Positions 56,944 through 64,000 of a stretch of 64,000 bases of DNA are shown piece after piece (within the stretch, counting starts at the first letter, position 1; every line of letters begins with the position of its first letter). The translations under genes and the position numbers were made by a program. The DNA is from SIG307 sp045596385 (lineage in GTDB: Bacteria > Bacillota > Clostridia > Lachnospirales > Lachnospiraceae), in assembly GCA_045596385.1 (NCBI GenBank), contig JAZOCC010000012.1, forward strand, positions 1 to 64,000. Direction: 5' to 3'. The notes under the pieces are model-generated. The model worked only from the letters and a program-made list of their open reading frames with translations. It was not told where the DNA came from and searched no databases.

Positions 56944-58578
56944 ATGCCGATTACAAACATTTTGGAAAAGAACTGTGAAATGTACGGAAACGAAATCTGT
57001 CTGGTAGAAATTAACCCGCAGCTTCCTGAGACCCGTCGCATCACCTGGAAAGAATATGAACTGATGGAGCCGACAAAGAGCAACTACTACCGTCGCGAAA
57101 TCACCTGGAATGTATTTAACGAAAAAGCAAACCGTTTCGCCAACCTCTTACTCTCCCGCGGTGTAAAAAAAGGAGACAAGGTTGCGATTTTACTTATGAA
57201 CTGTCTGGAATGGTTACCGATTTATTTCGGTATATTAAAGACCGGTGCTTTGGCGGTACCGCTTAACTTCCGCTACTCTTCCGATGAAATCGACTACTGT
57301 GTAAACTTAGCGGACGTGGATATTTTGGTATTCGGACCGGAGTTTATCGGCCGTGTGGAAGAAATCGCCGACACCTTAAGCAAAAACCGCCTTCTGATTT
57401 ATGTCGGTGACAACTGTCCGACCTTTGCGGAAGACTACACATCTCTTACCGCAGACTGTTCTAGTATGACTCCGAATATTACGCTGACGGATGATGATGA
57501 TGCCGCAATTTACTTTTCCTCCGGCACCACCGGTTTCCCGAAAGCAATCTTACATAAGCATCGCAGTCTCATGCACTCCTGCCTCGTAGAGCAGAACCAC
57601 CATGAGACTACCCATGATGACGTATTTTTATGTATTCCGCCGCTGTACCACACCGGTGCCAAGATGCACTGGTTCGGTAGCTTTTTAGTCGGTGGCAAGG
57701 CGGTTCTCTTAAAGGGAACCAAGCCGGAGTTTGTCTTGGATGCTGCTTCCAAAGAGCATTGTACCATCGTATGGCTTCTCGTTCCGTGGGCACAGGATAT
57801 CTTGGATGCCATCGACCGAGGCGATGTGAAGCTTTCCGATTACGAGCTTTCTCAGTGGCGTCTCATGCACATCGGTGCGCAGCCGGTTCCTCCGAGTCTT
57901 ATCACCCGTTGGAAGAAGCTGTTCCCGAACCACAAATACGACACCAACTACGGCCTCTCCGAGTCCATCGGACCTGGCTGTGTTCACCTTGGTATGGACA
58001 ACATCCACAAAGTCGGCGCCATCGGTATTCCGGGCTACGGCTGGGAAACTAAGATTGTAGACGAGCATCGTAACACTGTACCGCAAGGCGAAGTGGGCGA
58101 GCTGGCCGTAAAGGGCCCGGGTGTTATGACCTGCTATTATAAAGACGAGAAGGCTACCAATGAAGTGCTGGCTGACGGCTGGCTTTTCACCGGTGATATG
58201 GCAATGCAGGACGAGGACGGATTCATCTTCCTCGTAGACCGCAAGAAAGACGTTATCATCAGCGGCGGTGAGAATATTTACCCGGTACAGATTGAAGACT
58301 TCCTTCGTAAGCACGATTCCATTAAGGATGTAGCGGTTATCGGTCTTCCGGACAAGCGTCTCGGTGAAGTTACCGGTGCCATCATCGAAGTAAAACCGGG
58401 CTGTACCTTGACTGAGGATGAGGTAAACGCCTTCTGTCACGCGCTTCCGCGTTATAAGCGCCCGCACACCATTATTTTTGCGGATGTACCGCGTAACCCT
58501 ACCGGTAAGATTGAGAAGCCGAAGCTTCGCGAACTGTACGGCGGCAAGGGTCTGGTAGCGGCACAGAACCAAGGCTAA
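56944..58578 (+). CDS. Acyl-CoA synthetase (AMP-forming)
   Basis: 544 residues from the ATG at 56944 (MPITNILEKNCEMYGNEICLVEIN), after GAGGAAC. AMP-binding enzyme: 'AAIYFSSGTTGFPKAILHKHR' (loop), 'YGLSESIGPGCVHL', 'GWLFTGDMAMQDEDGFIFLVDRKKDVIISGGENIYPVQIE', and the catalytic Lys in 'PRNPTGKIEKPKLRELY'. The insertion 'EYELMEPTKSNYYRREI' is uncommon. Substrate unknown: fatty, aryl or cinnamic-type acid. It points away from iorA and may use the same pool of acids. Confidence 0.9.
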   Translation: MPITNILEKNCEMYGNEICLVEINPQLPETRRITWKEYELMEPTKSNYYRREITWNVFNEKANRFANLLLSRGVKKGDKVAILLMNCLEWLPIYFGILKTGALAVPLNFRYSSDEIDYCVNLADVDILVFGPEFIGRVEEIADTLSKNRLLIYVGDNCPTFAEDYTSLTADCSSMTPNITLTDDDDAAIYFSSGTTGFPKAILHKHRSLMHSCLVEQNHHETTHDDVFLCIPPLYHTGAKMHWFGSFLVGGKAVLLKGTKPEFVLDAASKEHCTIVWLLVPWAQDILDAIDRGDVKLSDYELSQWRLMHIGAQPVPPSLITRWKKLFPNHKYDTNYGLSESIGPGCVHLGMDNIHKVGAIGIPGYGWETKIVDEHRNTVPQGEVGELAVKGPGVMTCYYKDEKATNEVLADGWLFTGDMAMQDEDGFIFLVDRKKDVIISGGENIYPVQIEDFLRKHDSIKDVAVIGLPDKRLGEVTGAIIEVKPGCTLTEDEVNAFCHALPRYKRPHTIIFADVPRNPTGKIEKPKLRELYGGKGLVAAQNQG

Positions 58579-58586
58579 AATTTTAA

Positions 58587-58614
58587 GGGCGCCGCACGCC
58601 GCGGTGCCCTTTTT
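58587..58614 (+). terminator. Terminator after the acyl-CoA synthetase
   Basis: GGGCGCCGC-ACGCC-GCGGTGCCC followed by TTTTT. Confidence 0.85.
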
Positions 58615-58700
58615 GCAGTTTCCCGGGTGTACTACAAGTTTTGTTTCCGCTTTTATTCCTTCTTTTGCTTGTCGCAACGCTCCGCAAACTTCCTCCAACC

Positions 58701-58742
58701 GGTTCTAAACGTCTCTCTGTTAAGGCCTCGAGACTTAGAACC
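58701..58742 (+). promoter_or_regulatory. Stem-loop upstream of the HerA-like ATPase gene
   Basis: GGTTCTAA-ac-GTCTC ... GAGAC-TTAGAACC, two stacked stems of 8 and 5 bp enclosing 14 bases. An AGGAGG (58746-58751) lies just beyond, but the next good start (58907) is 150 bases on. The 58579-58906 gap holds this, the terminator and the ATPase ribosome site. Confidence 0.5.
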
Positions 58743-58906
58743 GCTAGGAGGTGATTTCGACTGCGCTAAAGACGCGACCCTTCGGGAATGCAAAAAACAA
58801 AATAAAAGCGAAAACAAACCTTATACCACATTCCGGCAAAAAAATAAAAGTCACCGCGTCTCGTGCGTGCGCCCTACTACAAATACATTATTACGGAGGT
58901 ATGTAC

Positions 58907-60466
58907 ATGATAAAAGACGGTAAAATTTGGATTGCAAAGAATGATAACTTACAATTTTTATATCCTGGCATGGGCAATCGCCACGGTCTCATCGCCGGTG
59001 CTACCGGTACCGGTAAGACCATTACTTTAAAGGTACTGGCAGAGTCCTTCTCTTCTCTCGGTGTGCCGGTTTTCTTAGCCGACATTAAAGGAGACCTGTC
59101 CGGCATGTGTGCCCCGGGCAAGGAAAGCGAAGATATGTCCAAACGTATTGCCAAGTTCGGTATCGACGACTGGAGCTATACCTCTTTCCCGACTCGCTTT
59201 TTTGATATTTTCGGAAAGAACGGACATCCAATCCGTACCACCGTATCCGAGATGGGACCGATTCTTCTCTCCCGCCTGTTAGGACTTACCGCCGTACAGG
59301 AAGGCGTGTTAAATATTGTATTCCGGGTTGCGGACGACAACGGTTTACTCCTTATTGATTTGAAGGATTTAAAGGCCATGCTTGCCTATGTGACCGAGCA
59401 TCGTGAGGAATACACCCTGACCTACGGTAACGTCAGCCCGCAAAGCGCCGGTGCTATCCAGCGTTCATTGCTGACTCTGGAAAGCCAGGGAGGAAACTTA
59501 TTCTTCGGAGAACCGGCCTTCGATTTTACGGACTGGATGACTACCGATGAGTCCGGTCGCGGTATGATTAACATTTTAGACAGTACAGAGCTGGCACAAT
59601 CTCCGCTCCTTTACGCAACCTTTATGCTTTGGATGCTGACGGAGCTCTTTGAAAAGCTTCCGGAGGTAGGAGACGCAGACAAGCCGAAGCTGGTGTTCTT
59701 CTTTGACGAAGCCCATCTCCTCTTCCGCGATATGCCGAAGACCCTGAATCAAAAAATCGAACAAGTCGTAAAACTCATCCGTTCCAAGGGTGTGGGCGTT
59801 TACTTTATCTCCCAGAGTCCCAGCGATATTCCGGATGAGGTACTGGCGCAGTTGGGTAACCGTGTACAGCACGCACTCCGTGCCTATACCCCGGCAGAGC
59901 AAAAGGCAGTCCGTACCGCCGCACAAACCTTCCGTCAGAATCCGGCCTTTGATACCTCTGAGGCCATTATGGAATTGGGTGTGGGCGAGGCACTGGTGTC
60001 CTTCCTGGACGAAGAAGGGATCCCGACCGTGGTAGAACGCACCTTCATCCTTCCGCCTCAAAGCCTTATGGGTCCGGTGGATGCCTTTACCCGTAACTCA
60101 GTCATTACACGAAGTCCGTTAGACGAAAAATACGGACTCCCGGTGGACAACCGCTCTGCTTATGAGGTACTGACCGAACAAAATGCAGAGGAAGAGGCCG
60201 CAGAACTGCGTGCCAGGGAAGAAGCTGCCGCTGCCAAACTACAGGCAAAGGAAGAGGCTGCTGCCGCAAAACAGAAGGCAAAAGAAGAAGCTTTTGCCCT
60301 AAAGCAAAAGCAGAAAGAGGAAGCCGCAAAGCAAAAGAAAAAGGAAAAAGCCGCCGAAAAACTGTTCAACAAAACCATCGGCCGCGCCACCTCCAGTGCC
60401 TTCGGTTCCATCGGACGCCACATCGGAAATTCCATTATCAGAGGTTTGTTCGGAAATTCAAAATAA
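58907..60466 (+). CDS. HerA-like ATPase (DUF853 family)
   Basis: 519 residues from the ATG at 58907 (MIKDGKIWIAKNDNLQFLYPGMGNRHGLIAGATGTGKTITLKVLAE); GGAGG lies seven bases upstream. Walker A is GATGTGKT, Walker B 'KLVFFFDEAHLLF', later 'GVGVYFISQSPSDIPDEVLAQLGNRVQHALRAYTPAEQKAV'. The family is related to HerA/FtsK motors and is widespread; its role in bacteria is not settled. The last ~110 residues are a long Glu/Ala/Lys coiled coil with KEEAAAAK-type repeats and a small basic tail (SIGRHIGNSIIRGLFG). Confidence 0.92.
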   Translation: MIKDGKIWIAKNDNLQFLYPGMGNRHGLIAGATGTGKTITLKVLAESFSSLGVPVFLADIKGDLSGMCAPGKESEDMSKRIAKFGIDDWSYTSFPTRFFDIFGKNGHPIRTTVSEMGPILLSRLLGLTAVQEGVLNIVFRVADDNGLLLIDLKDLKAMLAYVTEHREEYTLTYGNVSPQSAGAIQRSLLTLESQGGNLFFGEPAFDFTDWMTTDESGRGMINILDSTELAQSPLLYATFMLWMLTELFEKLPEVGDADKPKLVFFFDEAHLLFRDMPKTLNQKIEQVVKLIRSKGVGVYFISQSPSDIPDEVLAQLGNRVQHALRAYTPAEQKAVRTAAQTFRQNPAFDTSEAIMELGVGEALVSFLDEEGIPTVVERTFILPPQSLMGPVDAFTRNSVITRSPLDEKYGLPVDNRSAYEVLTEQNAEEEAAELRAREEAAAAKLQAKEEAAAAKQKAKEEAFALKQKQKEEAAKQKKKEKAAEKLFNKTIGRATSSAFGSIGRHIGNSIIRGLFGNSK

Positions 60467-60480
60467 TATCTCACCAAAAC

Positions 60481-60525
60481 GGCTGTCTTACTTACGTTTC
60501 ACTTTCGTAAGTAAGGCAGTTTTTC
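60481..60525 (+). terminator. Terminator after the HerA-like gene
   Basis: CTGTCTTACTTACG and CGTAAGTAAGGCAG pair with one mismatch, then TTTTTC. Confidence 0.85.
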
Positions 60526-60560
60526 TATTCTTTTTTACCGGTATAATTTTACTTTATGTC

Positions 60561-60655
60561 GCTTTTATGGTATAATAGCCACAGGGTGGCTATTATCGTT
60601 GGCAGTCGCCGAAAGGAACATTCTGTCCCTTTCGGCTCGTTGCTTTTATGGTATC
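60561..60655 (-). repeat. Dispersed structured repeat, copy B
   Basis: Inverted copy of the element at 29041-29135. Minus strand reading: GCCGAAAGGGAC-AGAAT-GTTCCTTTCGGC, then GACTGCC, then ATAATAGCCAC-CCT-GTGGCTATTAT, flanked by TACCATAAAAGC on both sides. Relative to copy A one base pair changes T-A to C-G on both strands of the stem and another becomes G-U. It stands between a terminator and the CotH gene. Confidence 0.85.
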
Positions 60656-60745
60656 ATCCTCTCAAAGACAAAGTGAGAACGATGAAGGCTGAACATCCGA
60701 TGCAAGCATCGGTAATACACTCTCACAGAAAGGATGGAGCCTATT

Positions 60746-63016
60746 ATGAGAAAACGAATTCCTTCCGATTGCAGACCGTTATTATATGCTATTTTATGCT
60801 TTTTCCTGATTATACATACGGGCGCATGTAATCAGACTTCCCACGAACCTGATGTTCCGGCAGTCTCTTTGGCTCCGACCACTACGAATACGCCGATGCC
60901 GACCGCAACACCGGCTCCCACGGAAACTCCGACACCAACGCAGGTTCCGGTTCCTGTGTTTTCCGAGGAGGGCGGATTCTACGATAACGCATTTACCTTG
61001 TCATTATCATCGGATAAAGATACAGAAATTTACTATACAAAGGACGGGAGCGACCCTCGCACCTCCGCTACCGCCTTGCTGTATACAAACACAATTCCAA
61101 TTTACGATAATACCGATTCCCCCAATGTATACAGTGCCGTTAAAGATATCAGTCTTCCGGGATACCATCCTCCGCAATTTAATGTGGACAAAGGAATTGT
61201 TATCCGGGCCGTAGCAAAGACCGAGACCGGGGAATACGGCGACGTGATTTCCAACAGTTACTTTGTAGGAAAATCCGCCTCTTATTACACCGACCTGAAG
61301 GTCATCTCTATGGTAACCGAAAGCGACTATCTGTTTCACCCTGACACCGGAGCCTATATGACCGGTTCCGGCTATTACAAATGGCGTGACAGCAACGATT
61401 ACATAGCCTATGACCCGGGCGATGTCCTGAACCCGACCAATTATAACGCCGACGGGAAGGAAAGCGAATTTCCTGTTTCCATTCAGATATTTGAAAATGG
61501 AGCTCCTGTTTATTCCGCAAACGTAGGTGCACGGATTTCCGGGAATTGGTCCCGTTCCGCCGCACAGAAAAGCATTCGATTTTACGCAAGAGAAGAATAC
61601 GGCACCAAAAAAATGAACTACGCCTTCTTTGATGACCTGACCGACGCAAACGGTAAACTCATCAAAAAGTTTGATAAAGTCACCTTACGAAACGGTGGAA
61701 ACGACAACCAGTCTCTTCATTTCCGGGATGCCCTCATTCAGGATTTAGCCCGGGGGCTAGCCTTGGACTACATGGCCTCCGAACCGTATATCTTGTTTAT
61801 TAACGGAGAATTCTGGGGTTTTTACCTTCTTCGTGAAAAACCGGAGGACTACTACATTCAGTCTCACTACGGCATTGACGAGAAGGAGGTAGCCGTAATT
61901 AAAAACGGAGTTCTGGACTCCGGCACGGAAAATGACCTTGGAGATTACTGGAACCTCTGTAACTGGGCCGCAGCCGCAGACATGACTCAGGAGAAAAATT
62001 ATAAAGAATTCTGTGCCCGTATGGATATCCAAAGCTTCATGGACTATATTACGGTAGAAACCTATGTTAACAATAACGACTGGGCCAACGGTTATGTAAA
62101 CAACTGGATTGTATGGCGTTCCAATACCGTCAATCCGGAGCTACCGAAGGCAGACGGCAAATGGCGTTTTATCCTCTATGATTTAGATATGTCATCCGGA
62201 CTTTACGGCAGCAACGAAACAGCTTCCCACTATGACTCTCTGAATACCATTTATTCGGAAAGCGAGCACTACAATCTCCCTGATATTCTTCGCAACCTAA
62301 GCAAAAACGAAGAGTTTCTTCAGGCCTTTTGTAAAAATTATATACGTATTGTCGATACCTGTTTTGCTCCGGACAAGGTAAACGAAACATTGGATGCCTA
62401 TATGACAGCCTACGGAGATGCAACAAAAGCTTCTTTCCTGCGCTTCGGCATCGATTGGGCCGCATCCAATTACGAAAACGAATTTTCAAATATTCGTGCC
62501 TTTTTCGAACAACGTCCGGAATATGCGAAACGCTATCTTAACAGCTTTGGCGAACGCAAAGGCGAAGTCGGCGGAGCTTCGGGAAATACGCCCGTTCCGA
62601 AAGCCCCAATCGTAGCAAATACAGCAAGATGGACCTATTACGGAACTGCAACATTTTCCGCAAACCAGTCCGATAATTCATTTCGGGTTACAGTCCCGCA
62701 AACCACGCAAAACTCATGGGACATTCAATCGCAAACTCCGAGGCTCACCTTGGAAAAAGGATGCACATACCGCCTTTCCTTTGATGCCTCTTATACCGGT
62801 AACGGAAAATTTGACATGAACATTAACCGTTTTGACGGTACCGGCTATCCGAATTGCTTCTGGGCCGGCGCAACACTCTCCGAGGAATTAAAAAACTATG
62901 AGTTCGTCTTTGTTATGAACGATGAAACCCATACCGACTGGAAACTGTGCTTTAACTACGGCTCCGGACAGGGTACTTTCATCATCAAAAACGTGGCTCT
63001 GACCAAAATAGATTAA
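60746..63016 (+). CDS. CotH kinase-family lipoprotein with chitobiase-type domain
   Basis: 756 residues from the ATG at 60746 (MRKRIPSDCRPLLYAILCFFLIIHTGACNQ; Cys after GA, lipoprotein). TPMPTATPAPTETPTPT stalk, then a chitobiase/beta-hexosaminidase C-terminal-type fold (EEGGFYDNAFTLSLSS...IYYTKDGSDPRTS), the CotH kinase domain ('GARISGNWSRSAAQKSIRFYAREEYG', 'KVTLRNGGNDNQSLHFRDALIQDLARGL', 'LFINGEFWGFYLLREKPEDYYI', 'KWRFILYDLDMSSGLYG') and a C-terminal carbohydrate-binding-like domain. CotH proteins phosphorylate proteins on the cell or spore surface. A paralogue follows. Confidence 0.9.
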   Translation: MRKRIPSDCRPLLYAILCFFLIIHTGACNQTSHEPDVPAVSLAPTTTNTPMPTATPAPTETPTPTQVPVPVFSEEGGFYDNAFTLSLSSDKDTEIYYTKDGSDPRTSATALLYTNTIPIYDNTDSPNVYSAVKDISLPGYHPPQFNVDKGIVIRAVAKTETGEYGDVISNSYFVGKSASYYTDLKVISMVTESDYLFHPDTGAYMTGSGYYKWRDSNDYIAYDPGDVLNPTNYNADGKESEFPVSIQIFENGAPVYSANVGARISGNWSRSAAQKSIRFYAREEYGTKKMNYAFFDDLTDANGKLIKKFDKVTLRNGGNDNQSLHFRDALIQDLARGLALDYMASEPYILFINGEFWGFYLLREKPEDYYIQSHYGIDEKEVAVIKNGVLDSGTENDLGDYWNLCNWAAAADMTQEKNYKEFCARMDIQSFMDYITVETYVNNNDWANGYVNNWIVWRSNTVNPELPKADGKWRFILYDLDMSSGLYGSNETASHYDSLNTIYSESEHYNLPDILRNLSKNEEFLQAFCKNYIRIVDTCFAPDKVNETLDAYMTAYGDATKASFLRFGIDWAASNYENEFSNIRAFFEQRPEYAKRYLNSFGERKGEVGGASGNTPVPKAPIVANTARWTYYGTATFSANQSDNSFRVTVPQTTQNSWDIQSQTPRLTLEKGCTYRLSFDASYTGNGKFDMNINRFDGTGYPNCFWAGATLSEELKNYEFVFVMNDETHTDWKLCFNYGSGQGTFIIKNVALTKID

Positions 63017-63050
63017 CAACTTACCACTTTACAGAAACGAGGATATCATT

Positions 63051-64000
63051 ATGAATTTCAAAAAAGCAACAGGGCTTCGCTCCCTGTTCTGCATCACCGT
63101 ATTTTCTTTGTTAACATTCGCATCCGGCGCCTGCGACTCTTCCCGCACCAAGCCGGTGCTTCCCACCGACCATCCTACGGGCGGGTTAACCGATGCGGTC
63201 GGTAAAGATAACATTACTCCGGATGCGCCGACTCCGACTCCGGATACGGAACCCGACACCCAGGTAAAGGAAGAAGAAAAAGTAATTGTACCGCAGTTTT
63301 CGGCAAACGGCGGTTTCTACGACATGGCCTTTTTATTGGAACTGTCCATCGATGACGGCAATAGGATTTATTACACCTTAGACGGCAGTGACCCGAGGTC
63401 TTCCGCATCCGCCAAGGAATACACAAAGGGCATTTTCCTTTACAATAATACAGATGAGCCGAATGTACTCAGTGCCATTACGGATATTACTCTCTCCGGC
63501 TACACTCCTCCGCAATTTAACGTAGACAAAGGCTTTACCGTCCGTGCCGTAGCAAAAACACCGGAAGGCGATTTCGGCGCTGTAGTGACCAACAGCTATT
63601 TTATCGGTAAAAAATCCGATTATTACTCTTCCATGAAAGTCATCTCCATGGTTACCGACATCGACTATTTATTCCATCCGGATACCGGTGCATACATGAT
63701 CGGCTCCAAGTATTACGAATGGCGTGGCAGCGACGACTATGTTCCGTATGATGCCGGCGATGTATTAAATGTCACAAATTACAACACCAGCGGTCGCGAA
63801 ACCGAATTTCCGGTTTCCATCCAGGTATTCGAAGATGGAAAACCGGTCTACTCCACGAATGTAGGTGCCCGGATTTCCGGCAACTGGTCCCGTGCCCATG
63901 CCCAAAAGAGCTTCCGCCTCTATGCCAGAAAAGAATACGGTGACGGTAACATGAATTATGCCTTTTTCAACGGACTCATGGATGCAAACGGCGCTTTCAT
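63051..64000 (+). CDS. CotH kinase-family lipoprotein, second copy (3' end outside window)
   Basis: The frame opens with the ATG at 63051 (ACGAGGATATC gives GAGGA) and runs off the window after 316 codons. Start MNFKKATGLRSLFCITVFSL, lipobox SGAC ('TFASGACDSSRTK'), short TPTPDTEPDTQ linker without a long stalk, then the chitobiase-like part ('ANGGFYDMAFLLELSID...IYYTLDGSDPRSS') and the beginning of the CotH domain ('NVGARISGNWSRAHAQKSFRLYARKEYG'). It is about as close to the first copy as tandem paralogues usually are. The stop lies beyond the window. Confidence 0.9.
   Translation, partial: MNFKKATGLRSLFCITVFSLLTFASGACDSSRTKPVLPTDHPTGGLTDAVGKDNITPDAPTPTPDTEPDTQVKEEEKVIVPQFSANGGFYDMAFLLELSIDDGNRIYYTLDGSDPRSSASAKEYTKGIFLYNNTDEPNVLSAITDITLSGYTPPQFNVDKGFTVRAVAKTPEGDFGAVVTNSYFIGKKSDYYSSMKVISMVTDIDYLFHPDTGAYMIGSKYYEWRGSDDYVPYDAGDVLNVTNYNTSGRETEFPVSIQVFEDGKPVYSTNVGARISGNWSRAHAQKSFRLYARKEYGDGNMNYAFFNGLMDANGAF

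Noticed and set aside
57709..58698. 329-codon frame on the minus strand
   Set aside because: Antisense to the acyl-CoA synthetase; protein composition is not credible.

Overview
The window looks like a chromosome segment from a gut Clostridia, most likely Lachnospiraceae. Pointers are proline/threonine-rich 'TPTPEPTATP' lipoprotein stalks, DUF5685 and DUF5721 proteins, DegV, an archaeal-type AspRS, GH16 and CotH surface proteins, sigma-A promoters of the TTGACA-17-TATAAT type, strong AGGAGG ribosome sites and a HrcA/CIRCE heat-shock element. The family is inferred from gene content; no rRNA is present. Most genes lie on the minus strand.

Layout. 1-0.74 kb: the edge of an IS256-type element joined to a decapitated cardiolipin synthase. 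0.8-4.2 kb: a MarR-led group (marR, cytidylate-kinase-like protein, flavodoxin, citrate synthase) with the same 16-bp palindrome in front of three ribosome sites. 4.3-8.9 kb: site-2 protease, zinc-ribbon membrane protein, and a DUF5685-J protein-DnaK operon. 9-10.8 kb: LytTR-DUF3021-hydrolase operon. 11.05-22.98 kb: an ~11.9-kb genomic island in the 3' end of ssrA (tmRNA). It is bounded by 24-bp direct repeats and carries a tyrosine recombinase, an unusual DNA adenine methylase, two surface lipoproteins, several HTH regulators, a small-protein/DUF2188/membrane-protein cassette, a PIN toxin-antitoxin pair and 1.4 kb without genes. ssrA itself is at 22.95-23.30 kb.

23.4-30.5 kb: a MerR-methyltransferase operon, pyrE, two tandem nucleoside deaminases, and AspRS behind a long structured leader. 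30.9-38.9 kb: XRE plus membrane protein, a second MarR-flavodoxin pair, GH16 lipoprotein, pyrD, pyrK, a WYL regulator, tRNA-Thr(CGT), tRNA-Pro(CGG) and DegV. 39-44.6 kb: PadR-DUF2812 behind an operator array, an orphan solute-binding protein, and HrcA-controlled htpG. 44.7-49.8 kb: a cysteine-rich small protein, a GH13 pseudoenzyme, an ABC-F protein and a cell-wall amidase. 49.9-58.6 kb: an aryl-acid cluster (sodium:solute symporter, amidohydrolase, ACT protein, phenylacetate-CoA ligase, IorB, IorA) and a divergent acyl-CoA ligase. 58.9-64 kb: a HerA-like ATPase and two tandem CotH lipoproteins, the second cut by the window end.

How the genes fit together. IorAB, PaaK and the ACT protein interconvert aryl-pyruvates, arylacetyl-CoA and arylacetates. 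PyrK/PyrD and PyrE serve pyrimidine synthesis. The lipoproteins, GH16, amidase and CotH proteins act at the cell surface. The most intriguing unexplained signals are a ~90-bp structured repeat found twice with compensatory base changes, the structured leader before aspS, the reused MarR palindrome, the tmRNA island with its displaced terminator, and a debranching-enzyme homologue that has lost all three catalytic carboxylates.
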